A stretch of 64,000 bases of DNA from CAYVQU01 sp964453155. GTDB lineage: Bacteria > Chloroflexota > Anaerolineae > Anaerolineales > UBA11858. A model generated the notes under the pieces. The model ran no database searches and was not told the origin of the DNA. It saw nothing but the letters and a program-made list of their open reading frames with translations. Positions 38,359 through 46,900 of the stretch are shown one piece after another (position 1 is the first letter of the stretch; each line of letters starts with the position of its first letter). The stretch spans positions 14,661 to 78,660 of the forward strand of contig CAYVQU010000002.1 in NCBI GenBank assembly GCA_964453155.1. The letters run 5' to 3'. Position numbers and translations under genes: made by a program.

Positions 38359-41300
38359 ATGGCATTCAAACAAGTACCCAACAAAGTCGACTTTGTCGAC
38401 CAAGAACACGAAGTTTTGGCGTTCTGGAAAGATACCGACGCCTTTGAAAAATCCCGCGCCCTGCGGAAGGACAAACCGACTTGGTCCTTCATCGACGGCC
38501 CGATCACGGCCAACAACCCGATGGGCGTCCATCACGGCTGGGGTCGGACCTATAAGGATCTCTACAACCGCTTCTGGACCATGACGGGCCGCGAGCTCCG
38601 CTACCAGAATGGCTTTGACTGCCAGGGTTTGTGGGTCGAAGTCGAAGTTGAGAAAGAAAAAGGCTTCAAATCCAAGATGGATATTGAAGAATACGGCCTC
38701 GACGAATTCGTCAAGGAATGTAAAGCCCGCGTGCTGCGCTACGCGGGGGTCCAGACCCACCAATCGATGCGTCTCGGCTACTGGATGGAGTGGAACGACC
38801 CCGAGAAACTCAATATGCTGGCTGACAAATTGCTCGAAGATCCGCTGCAAGAGATCACCTTCACCGGGCCGAATGGCAAAACCGTCACCGACACCGTCGA
38901 ACAGGTCGTCGGCCAACTCGGTTTGGCCCAACTGGGTGGCAGCTACTTCACCTTCTCCAATGAAAACAACTTCATGATCTGGAAAATGATCAAGAAGAGT
39001 TGGGAGAACGGCTGGCTCTACCGCGGCGCCGACGTCATGCCCTGGTGCCCGCGCTGCGCCACCGGGATCAGCCAGCACGAGATCGTCACTGACGGGTATA
39101 TGGAGCTGACGCACCGCTCCGTGACGCTGCGATTCCCCCTGCGAGACAAACCGGGTGAATCCCTCCTCGTCTGGACCACCACCCCCTGGACCCTGACATC
39201 CAACGTCGCCGCAGCCGTCGGCCCCGAACTGGATTACGTCAAGGTCAAAAACAATGGGCACATCTTATATATGTCCAAAGGTACCCTCCACATGCTGAAG
39301 GGCGACTATGAAGTCCTGGCTGAACTCAAAGGTGCCGAGATGGAAGGCTGGACCTACGATGGTCCCTTCGATGATTTGCCCGCGGCCAACACTCCCGGCG
39401 GTGTGACCTATCTCGACGAGTTGATCGAAGGGATCACCGCCACTGCCGTGACCTCCCACCAGGTCATCCTGTGGGACGAAGTTGGCGAGGCCGAAGGTAC
39501 CGGCATCGTCCACATCGCACCCGGTTGTGGGGCCGAGGACTTTGAACTCGGCAAAGAGCATAATTTCCCGTTGATCGCCCCCATCGAGGATGAAGGTGCC
39601 TTCATCGACGGCTTCGGCTGGCTGACTGGAATGCATGTCTCGGAAGTTGCTGATCCCATCTTCGAAGATCTGAAGAAAAAGGGCGTGCTCTACGTCGTCG
39701 AGCCCTACACCCACCGCTACCCGACCTGCTGGCGCTGCAAGACCGAATTGGTTTTCCGCCTGGTCGATGAGTGGTTCATCAGCATGGGCCAATTGCACGA
39801 CAAACCGCGTGAGCAGGTCACCGCGGCCGAGAAACAAGAATCCCTGCGCTACCAGATCATGGACGTGGTCGATCAAATCCGTTGGATTCCCGAATTTGGC
39901 CACAAACGCGAACTCGATTGGCTCCGCAACATGCACGACTGGATGATCTCCAAGAAACGCTATTGGGGCCTGGCCCTGCCAATCTGGGTCTGTGATGAGT
40001 GTGGCCACTACCACGTCATCGGCGACGATCACGAACTCGAAGAGCGCGCCGTTGAAGGCTGGGACGAATTCGCCGGTCACACACCCCACCGCCCCTTCAT
40101 CGACGCCATCAAGATCGTCTGCGACAAATGCGAATCCAAAATGAGCCGTATCCCCGATGTCGGCAACCCCTGGCTCGATGCCGGGATCGTCAGCTTCAGC
40201 ACCCTCGGTTACCGCGATGACCCCGAATTCTGGCAAAAATGGTATCCAGCCGACTGGATCAGCGAATCCTTCCCCGGCCAGTTCCGCAACTGGTTCTACA
40301 GCATGCTCACCATGGGCACCGTCCTCGATGGCTCGCCCTCCTTCCTGGAAAACTTCGGTTACGCTAGCCTGCACGCCGAGGACGGCCGCGAGATGCACAA
40401 ATCGTGGGGCAACTCCATCGAATTCAATGAAGCTGCCGACAAAATGGGCGTCGACACCATGCGCTGGCTGTACTGTGCCCACAAACCCGAGAACAACCTG
40501 CTCTTCGGCTACAACCGGGCCGAAGAAACCCGCCGCCGGTTCATTATTCCTTTGTGGAATGTGTACTCATTCTTCTCCACATATGCGAGTTTAGATGGGT
40601 GGGTTCCGACGGTTGAGAACTTTGAACCTGGCACCCCCGAGGGTCCCACGCCCCAGAGTGATAACCCGTTGGACGCGTGGATTTTGGCCCGCCTGAACCA
40701 GGTGGTGGCCCGCGTCACCGATAATTTCACCAACTCCGACGCTTATACCGCCACCCTGGCTTTCGAGGCCCTGATGGACGATTTGAGCAACTGGTTCGTC
40801 CGCCGCTCCCGCCGCCGCTTCTGGAAGTCCGAGCAGGATAACGACAAGAACACGGCCTACGCCACCCTGTGGCACGTCCTGGTCAAGATGGGCCGGGCGC
40901 TGGCCCCCGTGATCCCCTTTATCACCGAAGTCATGTACCAAAATCTGGTCCGCGGGGTGTTTGACGAAGCCTATGAAAGCGTCCACCACACTGACTGGCC
41001 TGAGATCGACGAAGCCGCCATCGACGAAAAACTCGTCTACCAGATGGGACTGGCCCGCCGGGTCGCCAGCCTGGGCCTCAGCGCTCGCGGCAACGCTGGC
41101 TTGAAAGTGCGCCAACCGCTGGCCAAAGTTTTGGCCCACGTTTCTGAAGGCGAAGCCGAACTCAACCAGGAACTGGTCGATATCGTCGCCGACGAACTCA
41201 ACGTCAAGGCCCTCCAATTTGTCGAGGATGCTGGCGACTTGGTCAGCTACAAAGTTTTGCCGGTCAACAAAGTCCTCGGCCCCCGTTTCGGCAAGGATTT

Positions 41301-41796
41301 CCCCAAAGTCCGTGCCGCCCTGGCAGCCCTGGACCCCGCCGAAGTTGCTGAAACTGTTGCAGCCGGTAAACCGGTCACCTTCGAAGTGGCCGGTGAAACC
41401 ATCGAGTTGGCCCCCGACGAAGTCCTGGTCAACACTGAGTCGGCCGAAGGCATGGCCGTCGCCGCCGACAAAATCGTCACCGTCGCCATCGACACCGTCC
41501 TGACCCCCGAACTGAAAGCCGAAGGACTGGCCCGCGAACTCGTCCGCCGCATCCAGGCCCAGCGCAAAGACGCCGATTTTAATATCGAAGACCGCATCAC
41601 CACCTGGTATCAGGCTGAAGATGACCCTTCGACAGGCTTAGGACAGGGACTGGCCGAAGTTTTTGCGACCTTCGCCGACTACATCCAAGCTGAAACCCTG
41701 ACGACAAAACTCGTCGCCGGGGAACCGCCCGCAGAGGCCTACACCGAAACCCACAAAGTCGAAGGCCAGGAGGTCACCATCGGCGTGAAGAATTAA
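38359..41796 (+). CDS. ileS: Isoleucyl-tRNA synthetase
   Basis: 1145 residues. The HIGH box is GVHHGWGRTYKD (HHGWG) and the KMSKS-equivalent is REMHKSWGNS, so both class I signatures are altered from the E. coli form but in the expected places. The editing domain (WTTTPWTLTSN), the zinc site CDECGHYHVI...CDKCESKM and the anticodon-binding part follow. ATG 38359 is chosen over 38347, since GGAG lies 6 bases before it. Upstream lie a T-box and a DinB-like gene. Near residue 1090 there is a 25-bp match to the MITE-like element (see 41626-41650). Enzyme: attaches Ile to tRNA-Ile in the cytoplasm. Confidence 0.95.
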   Translation: MAFKQVPNKVDFVDQEHEVLAFWKDTDAFEKSRALRKDKPTWSFIDGPITANNPMGVHHGWGRTYKDLYNRFWTMTGRELRYQNGFDCQGLWVEVEVEKEKGFKSKMDIEEYGLDEFVKECKARVLRYAGVQTHQSMRLGYWMEWNDPEKLNMLADKLLEDPLQEITFTGPNGKTVTDTVEQVVGQLGLAQLGGSYFTFSNENNFMIWKMIKKSWENGWLYRGADVMPWCPRCATGISQHEIVTDGYMELTHRSVTLRFPLRDKPGESLLVWTTTPWTLTSNVAAAVGPELDYVKVKNNGHILYMSKGTLHMLKGDYEVLAELKGAEMEGWTYDGPFDDLPAANTPGGVTYLDELIEGITATAVTSHQVILWDEVGEAEGTGIVHIAPGCGAEDFELGKEHNFPLIAPIEDEGAFIDGFGWLTGMHVSEVADPIFEDLKKKGVLYVVEPYTHRYPTCWRCKTELVFRLVDEWFISMGQLHDKPREQVTAAEKQESLRYQIMDVVDQIRWIPEFGHKRELDWLRNMHDWMISKKRYWGLALPIWVCDECGHYHVIGDDHELEERAVEGWDEFAGHTPHRPFIDAIKIVCDKCESKMSRIPDVGNPWLDAGIVSFSTLGYRDDPEFWQKWYPADWISESFPGQFRNWFYSMLTMGTVLDGSPSFLENFGYASLHAEDGREMHKSWGNSIEFNEAADKMGVDTMRWLYCAHKPENNLLFGYNRAEETRRRFIIPLWNVYSFFSTYASLDGWVPTVENFEPGTPEGPTPQSDNPLDAWILARLNQVVARVTDNFTNSDAYTATLAFEALMDDLSNWFVRRSRRRFWKSEQDNDKNTAYATLWHVLVKMGRALAPVIPFITEVMYQNLVRGVFDEAYESVHHTDWPEIDEAAIDEKLVYQMGLARRVASLGLSARGNAGLKVRQPLAKVLAHVSEGEAELNQELVDIVADELNVKALQFVEDAGDLVSYKVLPVNKVLGPRFGKDFPKVRAALAALDPAEVAETVAAGKPVTFEVAGETIELAPDEVLVNTESAEGMAVAADKIVTVAIDTVLTPELKAEGLARELVRRIQAQRKDADFNIEDRITTWYQAEDDPSTGLGQGLAEVFATFADYIQAETLTTKLVAGEPPAEAYTETHKVEGQEVTIGVKN
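41626..41650 (+). repeat. MITE-like fragment inside the ileS reading frame
   Basis: The sequence CCCTTCGACAGGCTTAGGAC here matches the CCCTTCGACAGGCTCAGGAC of the 185-bp element at one mismatch, and encodes DPSTGLGQGL in frame. No TIR is visible, so only an inner part remains. Confidence 0.55.
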
Positions 41797-41804
41797 TCTA
41801 CGAC

Positions 41805-41832
41805 GTAGGGGCGCAATATATTGCGCCCCTAC
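41805..41832. repeat. REP palindrome, GTAGGGGC family (28 bp), upstream of RAYT2
   Basis: Perfect palindrome, arms GTAGGGGCGCA/TGCGCCCCTAC around ATATAT. The same 28-mer, base for base, occurs at 42814-42841. It lies 9 bases after the ileS stop and 18 before the RAYT2 start codon. Confidence 0.9.
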
Positions 41833-41850
41833 CCGTATTGGGAGGAATTT

Positions 41851-42402
41851 ATGACCAGGGGACGAAAACCAAAATACGATCCACAAAAACACCAGCGTAA
41901 ATCCATTCGGTTGCGGGGCTATGACTACACCCAAGCAGGCGCGTATTTCGTGACCATTTGCACTTATCAGCGGGAATGTTTGTTCGGTGAAATTATGAAC
42001 GAGGAAATGGTCTTAAACGAATTGGGTGTTATTGCAAATGAATGTTGGCGCGCCCTTCCTGAACATTTCCCTCGCGTAGAATTGGGGGCGTTTGTGGTTA
42101 TGCCTAATCATGTGCATGGGATTGTTATCATTACCGAATCCAAGGTAGGGGCGCAGCATGCTGCGCCCCTACGACAGCAATCAATAAACGTGAAACCCGG
42201 ATCACTAGGCGCAATTGTGCGTTCATTCAAAGCCGCCGCCACTCGCCGCATTGGACGCGAACAAGGCATATCAGGCATTTGGCAGCGCAATTATTACGAA
42301 CACATCATTCGCAACGAGGTCGGCCTGCACCGCATTACTGCTTACATCGAAGCTAACCATGCAAATTGGGAAACAGATAGTGAAAACCCTAAAAATATTT
42401 GA
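41851..42402 (+). CDS. REP-associated tyrosine transposase, RAYT2
   Basis: 183 residues. The HUH motif is in VMPNHVHGIVI, the late motif WQRNYYEHIIRNE and the Y1 helix RITAYIEANHANW are typical of RAYTs. GGAGG lies 6 bases before the ATG. It should mobilise or once mobilised the GTAGGGGC palindromes, which flank the gene and one of which (42145-42172) lies inside its own reading frame as VGAQHAAPL, between the HUH part and the C-terminal helices. RAYT1 at 8266 belongs to a separate subgroup with different repeats. Confidence 0.9.
   Translation: MTRGRKPKYDPQKHQRKSIRLRGYDYTQAGAYFVTICTYQRECLFGEIMNEEMVLNELGVIANECWRALPEHFPRVELGAFVVMPNHVHGIVIITESKVGAQHAAPLRQQSINVKPGSLGAIVRSFKAAATRRIGREQGISGIWQRNYYEHIIRNEVGLHRITAYIEANHANWETDSENPKNI
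42145..42172 (+). repeat. REP palindrome inserted in-frame in RAYT2
   Basis: GTAGGGGCGCA/TGCGCCCCTAC arms around the core GCATGC, 28 bp. Read in the RAYT2 frame it gives VGAQHAAPL from residue 99, in a loop region between conserved motifs. Confidence 0.85.
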
Positions 42403-42441
42403 CGTGGTATCATCTCCAAAAATGATTTTTCAGGAGTATAA

Positions 42442-43077
42442 ATGCGCATTTTAGCCCTTTGCGACGACATCTGGCATCCGGCGCAAGTTGTTCAAGACGG
42501 GTTGTTAGGTCTAGAAAAACACGGTTTTGAATTCGACTTCATAACTAACGCGCGGGAATGGTCTTCCGAGCGAATGGCCGAATATCCGCTGGTGATTTTG
42601 GCAAAGGCGAATAATATCTCAGCCGCTGATGAAACGCCCTGGATGATACCCGAAGTGGCGCAGGTTTTTCAGGAGTATGTCCAGACCGGGAATGGGTTGT
42701 TGGCAATCCATTCGGGGACGGCGGGATATGCGGATACACTGGTTTTACGGAGGGTGTTGGGTGGTGTGTTTCGAGAGCATCCGGAGCAGTGTGAGGTGAC
42801 AATAAAATCCGTCGTAGGGGCGCAATATATTGCGCCCCTACCATCTAACGAATTCTCCATTATGGATGAACATTATTTCATGGAATTGGATGATGATCAG
42901 GCCACAGTGTTTATGACAACCACGTCCGAACATGGGACCCAACCGGGGGGTTGGACGCGGATGGAGGGGGATGGAAGGGTGTGTGTGTTGACACCAGGGC
43001 ATAATTTGGCGGTATGGGAGCAGCCGGTGTATCAGGATTTGATTGAGCAGGCAATAAATTGGGCTGGTAATTTGTAG
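42442..43077 (+). CDS. ThuA-like glutamine-amidotransferase-fold protein with REP-encoded insert
   Basis: 211 residues. MRILALCDDIWHP, the GNGLLAIHSGTAGYADT block and later GHNLAVWEQP resemble ThuA/trehalose-utilisation proteins, a class I amidotransferase-like fold without known catalytic Cys here. AGGAG lies 5 bases before the ATG. A 28-bp palindrome at 42814-42841 is translated as VGAQYIAPL at residues 125-133 and the stop codon TAG comes from the REP at 43074. So two REPs shape this protein. Function unknown, perhaps sugar metabolism. Confidence 0.75.
   Translation: MRILALCDDIWHPAQVVQDGLLGLEKHGFEFDFITNAREWSSERMAEYPLVILAKANNISAADETPWMIPEVAQVFQEYVQTGNGLLAIHSGTAGYADTLVLRRVLGGVFREHPEQCEVTIKSVVGAQYIAPLPSNEFSIMDEHYFMELDDDQATVFMTTTSEHGTQPGGWTRMEGDGRVCVLTPGHNLAVWEQPVYQDLIEQAINWAGNL
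42814..42841 (+). repeat. REP palindrome inserted in-frame in the ThuA-like gene
   Basis: Exact copy of the palindrome at 41805-41832. It is read in the same codon phase as the copy in RAYT2 (VGAQ..APL), the phase that avoids the TAG within GTAGGG. Confidence 0.9.
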
Positions 43078-43102
43078 GGGCAGGTTTGAAACCTGCCCCT
43101 AC
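43074..43102 (+). repeat. REP palindrome between ThuA-like and SDR genes
   Basis: GTAGGGGCAGGTTT/AAACCTGCCCCTAC arms with a central G. It supplies the TAG stop codon of the ThuA-like gene (43075-43077) and ends 13 bases before the next start codon. Confidence 0.85.
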
Positions 43103-43115
43103 ATGAGGGATTTTC

Positions 43116-43835
43116 ATGGATCAAAATACGTTTGTAACCGGTGCAGATCGCGGGTTGGGGTTGGCAATTTGTGCGAATTTATTGGAACGCGGCTGGCAGG
43201 TATTTGCGGGACAGTATTTACCCGATTGGCACGAGTTGGGAGAGTTGACAAATTGGTATCCCGGGAAATTACACCTGATCCCGTTGGATGTGGCTGCGCT
43301 GGAGTCGGTGCAGGCGGCGGCCAAGGAAGTAGCGACGGTAACCGGTCATATTGATCTGCTGGTTAACAACGCGGGGGTTAATACACCGACGAAGGAGCGA
43401 AAAATACACCAGGGACAGGATTACGCCGAGTTCGACCGAATGTATCAGATCAATGCAGTTGGTCCGATTCGGGTAGTGGAATCCTTTTGGGGTTTGGTGG
43501 AGCAGGGGAATCTCAAACGGTTGGCATTTATATCTTCGGAGGCAGCCAGCATCAAACGATGTACCCGGGAGGCGTGGTACGGCTACACGATGTCAAAAGC
43601 CGCGCTAAATCGGGCCGTGAAGATCATGTTTAACCACCTCCATCCTAAAGGATATACGTTTCGGCTCTTTCATCCCGGCTGGGTGCAATCCTATATCGGA
43701 GGCGAATACAATCATGAGGCCCATCTAACTCCCACAGAATCGGCTGCCGCCGCGGTTGAGCATTTTCTCAACCCATTGGAAAATGAAGCCCAATTGGCCA
43801 TGATTGATTGGGAGGAACGGTCATGGCCGTGGTAA
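43116..43835 (+). CDS. Short-chain dehydrogenase/reductase
   Basis: 239 residues. VTGADRGLGLAIC replaces the TGxxxGxG motif, NNAGVNTP is present, and the catalytic YGYTMSK has Tyr and Lys. FISSEAAS supplies the Ser. NAD(P)-dependent oxidoreductase of unknown substrate. GAGGGA precedes the ATG, within reach of the REP at 43074. Possibly transcribed with RAYT2 and ThuA-like genes. Confidence 0.85.
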   Translation: MDQNTFVTGADRGLGLAICANLLERGWQVFAGQYLPDWHELGELTNWYPGKLHLIPLDVAALESVQAAAKEVATVTGHIDLLVNNAGVNTPTKERKIHQGQDYAEFDRMYQINAVGPIRVVESFWGLVEQGNLKRLAFISSEAASIKRCTREAWYGYTMSKAALNRAVKIMFNHLHPKGYTFRLFHPGWVQSYIGGEYNHEAHLTPTESAAAAVEHFLNPLENEAQLAMIDWEERSWPW

Positions 43836-43875
43836 CAAATTCGTAGTACCCCAATACTATTTAACCTAATTTCAG

Positions 43876-43884
43876 TGCTATAAT
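43876..43884 (+). promoter_or_regulatory. Extended -10 promoter of the fusion-channel gene
   Basis: TGCTATAAT with no obvious -35. AGGGAG (43931-43936) and the ATG at 43943 follow at usual distances, so the gene is likely monocistronic. Confidence 0.5.
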
Positions 43885-43942
43885 CCAAATTGGTGTTATC
43901 TTTTTTGGCATTCCATGTGCGCGCATCCGAAGGGAGTGGATC

Positions 43943-46900
43943 ATGGCAAAGAGAAAGTGGAACCCAGGGATTGAAGTTTTGGTCGCCATCATTGGGATGG
44001 TTGGATTAGCTGCGTTGGCATTTTCCCAAATATCTGCATTGAGCGCTAGCAGTGAGGCCTGGCATGTGGCTGTCGTAGGCCCCATGAGTGGAAAAAACCA
44101 GGCCAAAGGCCAAGAAATGGTGCAAGGGGTAAGCCTGTATATCGATCAGATCAATGCTCAAGGGGGTATTAACGGTAAACCGGTAAGACTGCTGCCCCCA
44201 TATGATGATCAAAATGATCCCGATTTAGCGCGGCAAGCGGCCGAAAAAATCGCGGCCGAAAGTCAGGCCTTGGTGGTGTTTGGCCACCGCTCGACTGAAG
44301 CCTCGGTGGCCGGTGGTGCAATCTATCAAGAATATGGGGTTCCAGCCATCTCAGGGTCGGAGGCCGAAACCGAGGGCAATGACTGGTACTTTCGCACGAC
44401 TTCCAGCAACCAGGATCAAGCGATCTTTTTAGCCAACTACGTTCGCCGGATTTTGGGACAGGAGACGGTCAGCATCATATTTGATCAAGATACCTATGGG
44501 ACTTCAATCGCTGAGAATTTTGAGTATACCTTCCAAGGATTAGGGGGAGAGATCAAATTTAAATGGAGTTTTGATACCCAAACCGGTGATTTAGAGGCCC
44601 AAATCGACGAAATCGTAACCGCCCTGCTCAAAGCCCGCAACGACAACCCCGGGATGCTGTTCATGTCCACGCATGGTAATGAAGCCGTCAAAATCGTAAC
44701 CGCGCTACGGCGTAAGGGGTTGAAATATGCCATAATCGGTACTGATTCCTTAGGAACCCCGGCAATGGGTGAAAAATTTGCGACCTATCCTGAAGAGCAA
44801 AGCCAGCCCGGCTATCTCTCCGATGGAATATATGCCGTCACCGATGTCCTCTTTGATGTCGGTGGTGAGGAGGCGGCCCAATTCAAGAATTATTTCATTA
44901 AAGCCTATGGGGAAGATCCCGGTTCGCGGGCCGCCACTTACTATAACGCCGCTATTGCCGCCTTCCACGCCATGGAACAGGCCGACCTGCAGGGGGATTC
45001 TATCAATTTGGCCGCCGACCGGTTGAAAATCCGCAACCAACTTCTAGCCTTGAATAATCTCAATAATATCGCCACCGGCATCGGCGGCCCGGTTTTTTTC
45101 GATGATCATGGCGATGTGGTTAAGGCCATGTCGATGGGCATATTTGATCACCAAAAATTCATCTCAGCGCTGACCCAACTCAAACCGATTACCGATCTCA
45201 ACCGCATCCCCGATCTCAATGCCGAATTGGCGGCAGGACGGGTACATGTGGTCAATGGCGAATATATGCTCCAGACCAACGTGGTCTACGCGGGGATGGA
45301 TATTAATGAAATCAGCAACCTAGATATCAAAAATTCATCGTACACGGTTGATTTTTACTTGTGGTTCCGCTATCGCGGCGATTTTGAACCCGATAATATC
45401 GAGTTCATCAACATCAAGGGAAAGACCAATCTGGGCGAACCGATCATCCATGATGTGATCGATGGCGTCACTCACAAACTGTACCGGATTAAAACCGAGT
45501 TTATCGGTGATTTTTCTTTTTACGATTACCCCTTCGATGAGCAGGATGTTGAGATTAAATTTCGACATATCAGTATGACCCGCGACCAACTGCTGTACGT
45601 GGTCGATGTGGTCGGCATCCGGGAAACCGCCAGCCAGGATATTTTGGCAAAATTCGACCGGGCGCAGGTCCTCGATTCCATCGACACCTGGGAGGCAACC
45701 ACAGTTAAGTTTTTCCAGGATTCACTCCATAATGAATCTACGCTCGGTTCGCCCCACTTCTTTGACACCGTTTCAGACATCGAATATTCCCGTTTCAACG
45801 CCAATATTGGTCTCAAGCGCGATGTACTCAGCTTTACGATCAAAAACCTGCTGCCCCTGTTTGCCATCATCATTCTAGCCTATATTGCCGCTTTGCTGGC
45901 CCCGGCGCAGTTTGCAATCACCAACGCCATTTTGCGCGGCTCACTGCTGACGGTAGCCTTCTTTCATATCAAATTGTCGAACGATCTCCCTGGCATCGGT
46001 TACACCGTGGCCCTCGATTATGTGTTTTATATGATGTATGTGTTGATCGTCTTGCTCCTCATTTTGACGGTTCTCAGTCATAATGATCATCAAAATAACC
46101 AGTTAAAACGGGCCAGAGTGTTTAACCAGATTGGGCGGATACTTTATCCGGTGGTCATCTTGGGATGTGGAATATTCTTTGTGACCCGGTTTGATCTGCT
46201 GACCCGTTTCAATGTGGCGGGAATGGCGGAATCCGAGGCATTAACGGCTACCGCCGATGAGGCTGCCGCTCCCACTGCCTCACCCGGTGAGGGGGCGGCT
46301 GACGAGGCAGTCGTCCTCACTTTGGGTTCCTGGCGGGTCGAGGACGACGAGCAAATGACCCGCATCCTGGATATTTTCAACGCCGAACATCCTGATATCA
46401 CGGTGAAATTCTCCCCCGGGGTTGAATATCAGCCGACCCTGACGTTCCAACTCGAGAATGGGATCGCGCCCGATCTGTTTTATATATCGTCTTATTCATT
46501 CTCCCAAAATCTGTTCAAACGGGGATTTTTGGAAACCGTAAATGATGTTCCCGGTCTGAACGAGAGTTTCCCCGCGGCGGCGATTGCAGCCTGGGCTACG
46601 GATGATGGCACAGTCTATGGGGTGCCCTTCCTGGCCGTTTCCCATGGGGTGTATTACAACCAGGATATTTTTGATGAACTTGGACTGGCAATCCCAACCA
46701 CCTGGGAAGAATTCCTGACCGTTTCTGAGCAAATCAAAGCAGCCGGATATATTCCGCTCGCTAATGCTCCTGGGCAGCATGGCGCGTTTGCGGAAGAAGT
46801 TTTCATGAATTTAGCCCCCAATTTCATCGGCGGTCAGACCGGGAGGGAGCAGTATTTAACCGGGGAACGCTGCTTTAACGATGCGCACACAACTGCAGCC

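Noticed and set aside
38218..40482. Long antisense open frames opposite ileS (347 and 405 codons)
   Set aside because: They mirror the codon bias of the ileS gene, lack start signals and have no recognisable domain; ileS is conserved across the same bases.
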